Assembly: GCA_003153055.1 (NCBI GenBank)
Contig: PMBV01000441.1
Coordinates: 1 to 21,741 of the forward strand
Direction of reading: 5' to 3'
Source of the DNA: Myxococcales bacterium
Lineage (GTDB): Bacteria > Myxococcota > Myxococcia > Myxococcales > Myxococcaceae
DNA: 21,741 nucleotides
The position numbers were made by a program, and so were the translations under genes. A model generated the notes under the pieces. That model did no database searches. It was not told the origin of the DNA and worked only from the letters and a program-made list of their open reading frames with translations. Below, piece by piece: positions 8,159-14,035 of the stretch (its first letter is position 1; the number at the start of each line of letters is the position of its first letter).

Positions 8159-9178
8159 ATGGACGGCATGTTCGAGTTCTCGCTGGCCGGGTTCGTGTTC
8201 GGTGGGGTGGCGTGGTTCTTCTTTCGCTATGTGGTGTACGGGTTCTTCACCGTCGGCCCCACCGAGCGCGCGGTGAAGACGTCCTTCGGGCGCGCCCACC
8301 GGCTCGAGACGAGCACCCTCGACACGCCCATGGCCGATCACCTGCGACCCGATGAAAAGGAGCGCTACCGCTACCCGATGCTCGAGGTGATTCCCCCTGG
8401 AGGGCCGTACTTCCGCTGGCCCTGGCAGAAGGTGCGCAAGGTCTCGGTGGCCACCGAGACGATCCCTCTGGCCTACGACATCGAGGACCCCAACGCCAAC
8501 CGCGGCGGCACGATGCTCGAGGCGGTCACCAAGGACCAGCTCAACATCGGCCTGGTCGGCCAGCTCCGGTTCCGCCGCGCTGAGCAGAACCTCTACGCCA
8601 ACATCTTCGGAGTGAAGAACCCGCTGGTCCACGTGATGGGGTACTTCATCTCGGTGCTCCGCCAGAAGATCGCCTCCTTCGAGGCCCCTGAGGTCGACGT
8701 GAAGGCGCTGCCGGCGCCGGTCTCGGGTCGACCGGCCGGCCTGTCCGACCAAGTTGGCGTGTCGATCAACGACCTGCGCAAGAACCTGAGGCTGCTCAAC
8801 GAAGAGATGGATCGAGACTGCCAGTCGTCGGCCGCCCGCTACGGCATCATCCTCGACGCCTCGCTCATCACCGGCATCGATCCGCCCGCCGAGGTCGAGA
8901 GCGCGCTCGCCGCCATCAACACCGCCCACAATCAGGTCGGAGCCGAGGTGTCACTGGCCCAGGCCTCGGCCGACCAGCGCATCGTGCAGTCCCGCCGGGC
9001 GGTGGAGATCGAGACGCTCAACGCCCAGGCCGAGGTGCAGCCGCTGCTGCAGCTCGCCAACCAACTCTCGGAGCTCAAGGTGAACGGCGGCTCGGGCGTG
9101 CTTCGAGCCTACCTGCGAAACGTGAAGCTCTCGCTGTTCACCCGGGCCAACCGGGCTTTCGTGGAGGGCAAGCGATGA
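8159..9178 (+). CDS. SPFH/band-7 domain membrane protein (HflK-like), first of pair
   Basis: This 339-residue protein has one N-terminal membrane segment (AGFVFGGVAWFFFRYVVYGFF) followed by a band-7 domain (VGPTERAVKTSFGRA, IPPGGPYFRWPWQKVRKV, TKDQLNIGLVGQLRFR) and an Ala/Glu/Gln-rich helical region (INTAHNQVGAEVSLAQASAD). This is the layout of the stomatin/prohibitin/HflKC family, whose members form large membrane-bound ring or cage assemblies. A linker of about 45 residues (STLDTPMADHLRPDEKERYRY) sits within the early SPFH fold and may be subgroup-specific. The ATG at 8159 is preferred to GTG 8150 because GAAAGG ends 8 nt before it. Its stop overlaps the next gene's ATG (ATGA), suggesting equal synthesis of partner subunits. 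Confidence 0.9.
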   Translation: MDGMFEFSLAGFVFGGVAWFFFRYVVYGFFTVGPTERAVKTSFGRAHRLETSTLDTPMADHLRPDEKERYRYPMLEVIPPGGPYFRWPWQKVRKVSVATETIPLAYDIEDPNANRGGTMLEAVTKDQLNIGLVGQLRFRRAEQNLYANIFGVKNPLVHVMGYFISVLRQKIASFEAPEVDVKALPAPVSGRPAGLSDQVGVSINDLRKNLRLLNEEMDRDCQSSAARYGIILDASLITGIDPPAEVESALAAINTAHNQVGAEVSLAQASADQRIVQSRRAVEIETLNAQAEVQPLLQLANQLSELKVNGGSGVLRAYLRNVKLSLFTRANRAFVEGKR

Positions 9179-10116
9179 GCTTCCTCATCTCGATGATCCT
9201 CGGTCTCATGGTCTTCTTCTTCGGCGTGCCGGTGCTCCTGGGGTTGGCCCAGCTGTTGGGCGCCTACACCACCATCGAGGAGCGGCAAGCCAAGGTCTTC
9301 ACCCTGTTCGGCAAGGTGTATGGAACGCTCCAGGAGCCCGGGCTCCACTTTCTCTGGCTCGAGCTGGGGCCCAAGGCGGCGCTGGTGCCCTTCTTCGGGC
9401 GGGTGCAGACCGTCGACCTGCGCCTCGACCAAGAGTACCTCCGCAGTCAGCCGGTGAACTCAGAGGAGGGCGCTCCGATGGGCATCGGCATCTGGTACGA
9501 AATGAGGGTGAAGGACCCGGCGTCGTTCTTGTTCAAGAATGCCGACCCCCGCGGCAGCCTCCGGGCCAACGTGTCGAACGCCGCCGTGCGCACGCTGTCG
9601 AACATGAAGCTGGGCGACATGCTCGAGACCCGTCACGTGATGTCTCAGGCGGTGCGCAACGAAGTGACACCCCGCTCGGTGGAATGGGGCTACCAGTTGG
9701 GCAGCATCTACATTCGCAAAGTGCACTTCCGCGATCACGCGATGATCCACCAGATTGAAGAGAAGGTGGTCAACCGGCTGCGCCAGGTGACGAGCGCCAT
9801 TCGCCAAGATGGCACCAACCAGGTCAACATCATCAAGTCGAGCGCCGACCGCACGGCCGCGGCCGAGTTCGCCCGGGCCTCGGCGCAGCGGCCGTTGATT
9901 GTCGGGCAGGCGCTCCAACGCATCTCCGAAGACCCCGAGGTCATGGAGGCGATGTTCGAGGTGCTCGAGACCCAGAAGCTCCTCGAGAGCAACGCGCCGG
10001 TTACCTTCTTGCCCCAGGGCGGCGAGTCGGGGTCGCTCCTGGTGCCCCTGTTGGCCTCCCAGACCGTGACTCGCGTGCCCAGTGGGGGCGGCCCTGGCAA
10101 GGGCGGTAACGGCTGA
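9175..10116 (+). CDS. SPFH/band-7 domain membrane protein (HflC/stomatin-like), second of pair
   Basis: This 313-residue protein has a hydrophobic N-terminal segment (ISMILGLMVFFFGVPVLLGLA), then a band-7 domain with TTIEERQAKVFTLFGKVYG, LQEPGLHFLWLELG, VQTVDLRLDQEYLRSQPVNS and IGIWYEMRVKDPASFLF. A helical tail (RLRQVTSAIRQDGTNQVNI, AAEFARASAQRPLIVGQAL) and a Gly-rich C-terminus follow. It overlaps the upstream SPFH gene by 4 nt. The pair resembles an HflK-HflC heteromer, but neither ftsH nor an NfeD-type gene is adjacent, so a link to FtsH proteolysis is not supported by context. The family assignment is firm and the function is open. Confidence 0.9.
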   Translation: MSFLISMILGLMVFFFGVPVLLGLAQLLGAYTTIEERQAKVFTLFGKVYGTLQEPGLHFLWLELGPKAALVPFFGRVQTVDLRLDQEYLRSQPVNSEEGAPMGIGIWYEMRVKDPASFLFKNADPRGSLRANVSNAAVRTLSNMKLGDMLETRHVMSQAVRNEVTPRSVEWGYQLGSIYIRKVHFRDHAMIHQIEEKVVNRLRQVTSAIRQDGTNQVNIIKSSADRTAAAEFARASAQRPLIVGQALQRISEDPEVMEAMFEVLETQKLLESNAPVTFLPQGGESGSLLVPLLASQTVTRVPSGGGPGKGGNG

Positions 10117-10180
10117 CCTCAGTCCCAGGCGAATTGGGAGGCTCCCTTGCGCCGGGGTTTCCCTGCCGTATTGGTGAGCC

Positions 10181-10393
10181 ATGACCCCAGAGTTCCACAT
10201 CGTCTCGGAGCACACTGCAGAGGTTCGGCTCCCCGACGGCTGCCCGACCTGCGGCGGTCCGGTTGACCTGAGAGTATCAGGGTCAAGCAGCGCTCGAGCG
10301 GTGTGTACAGTTTGTCATGTCATCACCGCGGTGCGGGTGCGTGCTCAAGGGGGCGGCTTGATGGTTGATTTTCGTCCGCGCGCGCAGGCCTGA
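10181..10393 (+). CDS. Small zinc-ribbon-like hypothetical protein
   Basis: This 70-residue ORF carries CPTCGG and CTVCH, a CxxC-x(18)-CxxC pattern that would form a zinc ribbon. I do not recognise a family beyond that. A short GGTGAG sits very close to the ATG. The second half uses several AT-ending codons (AGA, GTA, TCA, TGT) unlike its neighbours and contains a long dyad, so part of the region may be under regulatory rather than coding constraint. It lies between the SPFH pair and the carbamate kinase-like gene, on the same strand. It could be a real small protein or a chance ORF. Confidence 0.55.
   Translation: MTPEFHIVSEHTAEVRLPDGCPTCGGPVDLRVSGSSSARAVCTVCHVITAVRVRAQGGGLMVDFRPRAQA
10263..10286. 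promoter_or_regulatory. Dyad TTGACC(C)TGA - GAGTA - TCAGGGTCAA
   Basis: TTGACCTGA (10263-10271) faces TCAGGGTCAA (10277-10286) across a 5-nt centre, with one base missing in the left arm. The symmetry resembles a transcription-factor operator or a stable hairpin. It lies inside the small zinc-ribbon ORF, about 230 bp upstream of the carbamate kinase-like start. Confidence 0.35.
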
Positions 10394-10462
10394 CGCCCAA
10401 ATCGAGGGCCTGACGCATTTCCTGCGATGCCGGGCGTCGTGACCCTCTCGTTCGTGCGAGAG
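10387..10462 (+). promoter_or_regulatory. Structured region upstream of the carbamate kinase-like gene
   Basis: Three elements are visible. GGCCTGACGC occurs twice, 20 bp apart (10387-10396 and 10407-10416). GACGCCC (10392-10398) and GGGCGTC (10432-10438) are a perfect 7-bp inverted repeat. CTCTCG-TTCGTG-CGAGAG (10445-10462) is a compact hairpin. They start at the stop codon of the small ORF and end 17 bp before a sigma-54-type promoter. They may be activator sites, or a terminator without U-tract. Confidence 0.4.
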
Positions 10463-10478
10463 AAGGGACCCGATTCCA

Positions 10479-10494
10479 AGGCACGTTGGTTGCT
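10479..10494 (+). promoter_or_regulatory. Sigma-54 (RpoN) type -24/-12 promoter for the carbamate kinase-like gene
   Basis: AGGCACG-TTGG-TTGCT matches the consensus TGGCACG-N4-TTGC[A/T] at 11 of 12 defined positions and keeps the invariant GG-N10-GC spacing (GG 10480-10481, GC 10492-10493). The predicted transcription start, near 10505, is only about 5 nt before the ATG at 10510, which would explain the missing Shine-Dalgarno. A sigma-54 activator gene lies 2 kb downstream. Confidence 0.6.
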
Positions 10495-10509
10495 TCACCC
10501 GGTCACATC

Positions 10510-11448
10510 ATGGGGGAGCGAACTCAGCGAATCGTCATGGCGCTCGGCGGCAGTGCCCTGAGCGCCTCCGGCGACCGAGCCCTGGCCGATCAGCTGGTGC
10601 ACTCCCTCCATCCGTTGGTCCGCTCGGGGGTCGAGCTGGTCGTGACCCACAACGGCTTCGTCACCAGCGGCGCACAGGGCCTCGGCATGAATGCGGCGCT
10701 GACGACGACCGCCGAGCTGGGGTCAGAGGGCGAGCTCGGCGACCGGTTGGCGACATCACTGCGCGACGAGCTGAATGAGGCGAGGCTGGTGGCGGCGCTG
10801 GTGACCCATGTGAGGGTCGACGGTGGCTCCAGCCCTCATAGGTCTCGTCGGCTGGCAGGCCCGTTGCTCGACGAGGCGGAGGCGAGCGTGCTGCGCAAGC
10901 AGGGGCTCCCGCTCGAGCTCGATGCGAACGGCCCGGGCTATCGCCGGCTGGTGCCGCAAGTCGAGCCCCTTGAGGTGCTCGACGTTGGCATTCTCAAGCG
11001 GCTGGTCGAGAGCGGGGTGGTGGTGGTGGCGGGCGGAGGCGGTGGCGTTCCCGTCACTCGTGACGGGCGCGGGTGGCGAGGGGTGGAGGCGGTGGTCGAT
11101 CAGGATCTCACCGCGGCGCTCCTGGCCGACTCCATCGACGCGGATCAGCTCGTCATCGTGACCGACGTGTCGAACGTCTTCGAAGCCTTCGGTACGCCGC
11201 ACGAGGAGCCCATCGGCCTCATCAGCGTCGATGAGCTGCACAACCTGCTGGCTGAGGGCCACTTCGTTCCTGGAACCATGGCCCCCAAGGTCGAGGCCTG
11301 CGTGCGCTTCGTCTCTCGTCCCGGCCGGCGGGCGATGATCTGCGACGCTCCGAGCCTCGACCAGACCATGGCGGGTCTGGCGGGAACCAGGGTGATCTGG
11401 ACGAGCGCCGCCAACCGCGAGCCGGCCATCGAGCACCACGTCGCCTGA
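10510..11448 (+). CDS. Carbamate kinase-like amino acid kinase family protein with altered active-site motifs
   Basis: The 312-residue protein follows the carbamate kinase fold and motif order: IVMALGGSAL, GPGYRRLVPQVEP, VVVVAGGGGGVPV, VVDQDLTAALLA, ADQLVIVTDVSNVF and GHFVPGTMAPKVEACVRFV. Carbamate kinase makes ATP from carbamoyl phosphate in arginine and purine catabolism. Several family-typical positions differ. The HGNGPQVG loop reads HNGFVTSG (from His47), ALGGNAL reads ALGGSAL, the TKPIGPFY lid region reads SRRLAGPLL, and the Lys of VIDKD is Gln198. It may have changed substrate or lost kinase activity. No arginine deiminase or ornithine carbamoyltransferase gene is nearby. The ATG at 10510 is preferred to TTG 10486, which falls inside a promoter-like element. 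Confidence 0.82.
   Translation: MGERTQRIVMALGGSALSASGDRALADQLVHSLHPLVRSGVELVVTHNGFVTSGAQGLGMNAALTTTAELGSEGELGDRLATSLRDELNEARLVAALVTHVRVDGGSSPHRSRRLAGPLLDEAEASVLRKQGLPLELDANGPGYRRLVPQVEPLEVLDVGILKRLVESGVVVVAGGGGGVPVTRDGRGWRGVEAVVDQDLTAALLADSIDADQLVIVTDVSNVFEAFGTPHEEPIGLISVDELHNLLAEGHFVPGTMAPKVEACVRFVSRPGRRAMICDAPSLDQTMAGLAGTRVIWTSAANREPAIEHHVA
10853..10868 (+). promoter_or_regulatory. Intragenic sigma-54-like element
   Basis: TGGCAGG-CCCG-TTGCT matches 11 of 12 sigma-54 consensus positions with correct GG-N10-GC spacing, but lies inside the carbamate kinase-like coding sequence. It could drive a transcript into the downstream lipoprotein/ferritin-like genes or be a chance match. Intragenic RpoN sites are known in other bacteria. 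Confidence 0.25.
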
Positions 11449-11500
11449 CTCGGGCTTCGAAGCGCAGCGCCAGCCCATCTAGGGAGGTGCGGCGCCGCCT

Positions 11501-11520
11501 TCTCGAGGTGCGCCCCGAGA
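11501..11520. promoter_or_regulatory. Hairpin upstream of the small lipoprotein gene
   Basis: TCTCG and CGAGA arms plus inner GG/CC, separated by one A-C mismatch, enclose a TGCG loop. The palindrome AGACGTCT follows at 11522-11529, 13 nt before the lipoprotein ATG. It could terminate the carbamate kinase-like transcript or regulate the next genes. No U-tract is present. Confidence 0.3.
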
Positions 11521-11542
11521 GAGACGTCTTTAGTTGGCACCC

Positions 11543-11716
11543 ATGAAGACCAAGCGCCTTTTCGATCTCCTCGTGGTGGGAGGAGGGTTGTGGATCGCCG
11601 GCTGTGCAGGCTCAGTGAATGCCTCGCAAGGCTCGGTGGATCAGAACGGGCAGGTGCAGACCGATGGAGGGACGCCCAGCCCTGACCCCGGAGGCGGCGG
11701 GAGCAAGTTCTGGTGA
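11543..11716 (+). CDS. Small lipoprotein (57 residues)
   Basis: The protein starts MKTKRLFDLLVVGGG and has a lipobox ending WIAGC, so it should be processed by signal peptidase II and lipidated. The mature part is only about 36 residues of Ser/Gly/Gln/Asp-rich, low-complexity sequence ending GGGGSKFW, without a recognisable domain. No strong Shine-Dalgarno is seen. Its stop overlaps the GTG of the ferritin-like gene (GTGA), so the two are translationally coupled. The tight coupling and clear lipoprotein signal argue that it is a real gene despite its size. Function is unknown. Confidence 0.72.
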   Translation: MKTKRLFDLLVVGGGLWIAGCAGSVNASQGSVDQNGQVQTDGGTPSPDPGGGGSKFW

Positions 11717-12435
11717 GGCTCGGTGAGGCCCTGTCGCCGGCGGCTCGGCGCGCGGTGGCCGAAGCCTGGAGCTTCAGGGTGGGGGTCGAAGCAGCGGCGA
11801 CGGTGCAGTTCGAGCGCCTGGCTGCCGGGTTGTTGGCGGTCTCGGCGCCGGATCGGCTCGTGGAAGCCGCCCAGAGCGCCTCCCGGGAGGAGCAGGTGCA
11901 TGGCACGCTCTGTGCCGAGCTCGCGGAGGCCTATGGGGCTCCGCCGGTGGCGGCCCTGCCCGAGCCCCCGTTGCTCGCACCGGCGAATCTCGTGGGTCTC
12001 GAGGCGCTGGCGTACGCGATGGTGGCGCATTGCTGCGTGGCGGAGACCGAGAGCGTGTCGACCCTGAGCGAGCTCATCAAGGAGGCCCAGTCCCCGTTGG
12101 TTCGCCGAACGCTGGTGGCCATCGCTCGTGACGAGGTGGGCCATGCGCAGCTCGGTTGGGCCTTCGTCGCATGGGCCGCGCGGGTCGGGCCGCTCTCGTT
12201 CCTTGCCCCGCTCCTGCCCCGAATGGTGACGCCCGGCGCTGCCCCGCTCTTCGAGCCTGCGCTGGCCGCCGAGGAGGACCCTCTGTTGATCGAGCACGGG
12301 GTGCTGCCGCTGCCGAAGCGGCGGGAGGTCTTCTGTGCCGCGCTGCAAGAGGTGGTGCTGCCAGGGCTGGCCCGAGCGGGCGTCGACGGAAGACCCGCCA
12401 GGGCTTGGCTCGCCGGCCAGCGCCAGCGGCTGTGA
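11713..12435 (+). CDS. Ferritin-like (diiron four-helix bundle) protein
   Basis: The 240-residue, largely helical protein has the residue pattern of a ferritin-like diiron carboxylate site. Glu26 or Glu34 lies in helix A, ExxH in helix B (REEQVH, Glu60/His63), Glu111 or Glu113 in helix C (AETES), and a second ExxH in helix D (ARDEVGHAQLGW, Glu141/His144). This class includes oxidases, hydroxylases and storage proteins; the specific reaction cannot be assigned. No signal peptide is present, so it is cytosolic. The GTG start at 11713 overlaps the upstream lipoprotein stop. It converges on the response-regulator gene with a 6-nt gap. Confidence 0.75.
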   Translation: MRLGEALSPAARRAVAEAWSFRVGVEAAATVQFERLAAGLLAVSAPDRLVEAAQSASREEQVHGTLCAELAEAYGAPPVAALPEPPLLAPANLVGLEALAYAMVAHCCVAETESVSTLSELIKEAQSPLVRRTLVAIARDEVGHAQLGWAFVAWAARVGPLSFLAPLLPRMVTPGAAPLFEPALAAEEDPLLIEHGVLPLPKRREVFCAALQEVVLPGLARAGVDGRPARAWLAGQRQRL

Positions 12436-12441
12436 AGGACC

Positions 12442-13923
12442 TCAGCTCTCGTGGCTGTCGATCTGCGTCTCTCCTCCGGTGCGCTTGAGGCCGAGCGACT
12501 TCATCTTCTTGTAGAAGTGGCCGCGCTCGAGATCGAGCAGCTTGGCCGCCTCGGTGGCGTTGTCCTGGGTGAAGGACAGGGCGCCCAAAATGATGTCTCG
12601 CTCCGCGTCGTCGACCTGCTCCCGGAAGGTCCGCTCGGGCCGGAACCGCGCCGGGGGCAAGGCGGGGGCTTGGGGTGACGGGCTGGGCCCCCAGGTGCTC
12701 GGCGTCGGTGTCGCCACCTCTCGCTCGGTCGTGGTGGGCTCGCTCTGGGGAACCCTCATGCGTCGCCGGGGGAGCAGGGCGTCGGCCTCGGCGCCCGAGA
12801 CCAGGGGGCCCTCGCAGAGAATGGCCAGCCGCTCCACCAGGTTCTTGAGCTCGCGCACATTGCCTGGGTAGTCGTAGTCGAGCATTCGCCGGGTCGCATC
12901 GGGGGTCAGCTTGAGGAGCCTCCGGCCGTTCTTCCGGCATGAGCCCTCGAGGAAGGCGTCGATCAAGGTCGAGAGGTCATCGGGGCGCTCCCTCAACGGC
13001 GGGGCGTGGATCTGCACGACGTTGAGCCGGAAGTAGAGGTCCTCGCGGAACCGGCCGCGTTCGATCTCTTTGTCGAGATCCTTGTTGGTGGCGGCGATGA
13101 CGCGCACGTCGACGGTGATGGTCTCTTGGCCGCCCACCCGCTCCAGCTCGCCCTCCTGGAGCACCCGCAGGAGCTTCGCCTGCATCGAGGGGGGCATGTC
13201 GCCCACCTCGTCGAGGAACAGCGTGCCCTCGTGGGCTGCCTCGAACTTGCCCCTCCGCGCGGTGAGGGCGCCGGTGAAGGCCCCTTTCTCGTGCCCAAAG
13301 AGCTCCGACTCGATGAGCTCGTGGGGCACCGCGGCGCAGTTCAGCTTGACGAAGGGCCCCCCCTTTCGCCGCGAGTGCTGGTGCACCGCCCGGGCGATGA
13401 GCTCCTTGCCGGTGCCGTTCTCTCCGGTGATGAGCACCCGCCCCTCCGACGGAGCCGCTCGCTGAATGAGGGCGTAGATGCGCTGCATCGCCGCTCCCTG
13501 GCCGACCATGTCGTAGCGCCCCACCTCGGCCCTCAGCGCCTCGAGCTCTTCCACCACCCGCTGGTGGTCGATGGCATTCTTGAGGGCCAAGAGGAGTCGA
13601 TCTCGGCTGATGGGCTTCTCGAGGAAGTCACGGGCTCCCAGCTGCGTCGCCTTGACCGCGGTGTCGATGGTGCCGTGGCCCGACATCATGATGACCGGCA
13701 GCTCGGGCTTGAGGGCCCGAATGCGCTCCAACGCAGCCACGCCGTCGAGGTCGGGCATCTTGACGTCCATCAAGACGACGTCGACCGGGCGGGCGGCCAG
13801 CACCTCGAGGGCGAGGTGGGCACCAGCGGCGAGCTCGGTACGGTAGCCCTCGAGCTGGAGCGCCTGATTCAGCGTCAAGAGGATGTTCCGCTCGTCGTCG
13901 ACAATCAGCACCGTTGCGCCCAT
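12442..13923 (-). CDS. Sigma-54-dependent response regulator (NtrC family)
   Basis: This 493-residue bacterial enhancer-binding protein has a receiver domain with Asp9-Asp10, phosphoacceptor Asp53, Ser81 and Lys103. A AAA+ domain follows with Walker A GENGTGKE (167-174), the sigma-54-contacting GAFTGA (214-219), Walker B TLFLDEVGD and an arginine finger region (RFREDLYFRLNV). A Pro/Thr-rich linker leads to a Fis-type helix-turn-helix (NATEAAKLLDLERGHFYKKM). All parts needed for phosphorylation-dependent activation of RpoN promoters are intact. No histidine kinase is adjacent, so it is an orphan regulator here. The ATG at 13923 is chosen because it gives the canonical receiver start MGATVLIVDDE and has GAGG 6 nt upstream. 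It is divergent from the Pal-like gene. Confidence 0.95.
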   Translation of the reverse strand: MGATVLIVDDERNILLTLNQALQLEGYRTELAAGAHLALEVLAARPVDVVLMDVKMPDLDGVAALERIRALKPELPVIMMSGHGTIDTAVKATQLGARDFLEKPISRDRLLLALKNAIDHQRVVEELEALRAEVGRYDMVGQGAAMQRIYALIQRAAPSEGRVLITGENGTGKELIARAVHQHSRRKGGPFVKLNCAAVPHELIESELFGHEKGAFTGALTARRGKFEAAHEGTLFLDEVGDMPPSMQAKLLRVLQEGELERVGGQETITVDVRVIAATNKDLDKEIERGRFREDLYFRLNVVQIHAPPLRERPDDLSTLIDAFLEGSCRKNGRRLLKLTPDATRRMLDYDYPGNVRELKNLVERLAILCEGPLVSGAEADALLPRRRMRVPQSEPTTTEREVATPTPSTWGPSPSPQAPALPPARFRPERTFREQVDDAERDIILGALSFTQDNATEAAKLLDLERGHFYKKMKSLGLKRTGGETQIDSHES

Positions 13924-13987
13924 GTGTGTCCTCGAGCTTCGAGCCGTGTCCATTTTGCCGCGCTTCGTCTACCGGGGCTCGAGAGAA

Positions 13988-14003
13988 TGAAAGCGCCGTG
14001 CCA
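13988..14003 (-). promoter_or_regulatory. Sigma-54-like element upstream of the response regulator gene
   Basis: Read on the minus strand, TGGCACG-GCGC-TTTCA matches the consensus perfectly in the -24 half. The -12 half has TTTC in place of TTGC, so the usually invariant GC is TC. It lies 65 bp upstream of the regulator's ATG, which would leave a leader of about 54 nt. It may allow autoregulation by the sigma-54 activator, or be an RpoN-binding remnant. Confidence 0.35.
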
Positions 14004-14035
14004 ATTTTCTTTTCGTGTTGATGGGAGGTTCAATG

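Noticed and set aside
10486..10509. TTG start for the carbamate kinase-like protein
   Set aside because: It would begin inside the sigma-54 element and add eight residues not typical of the family.
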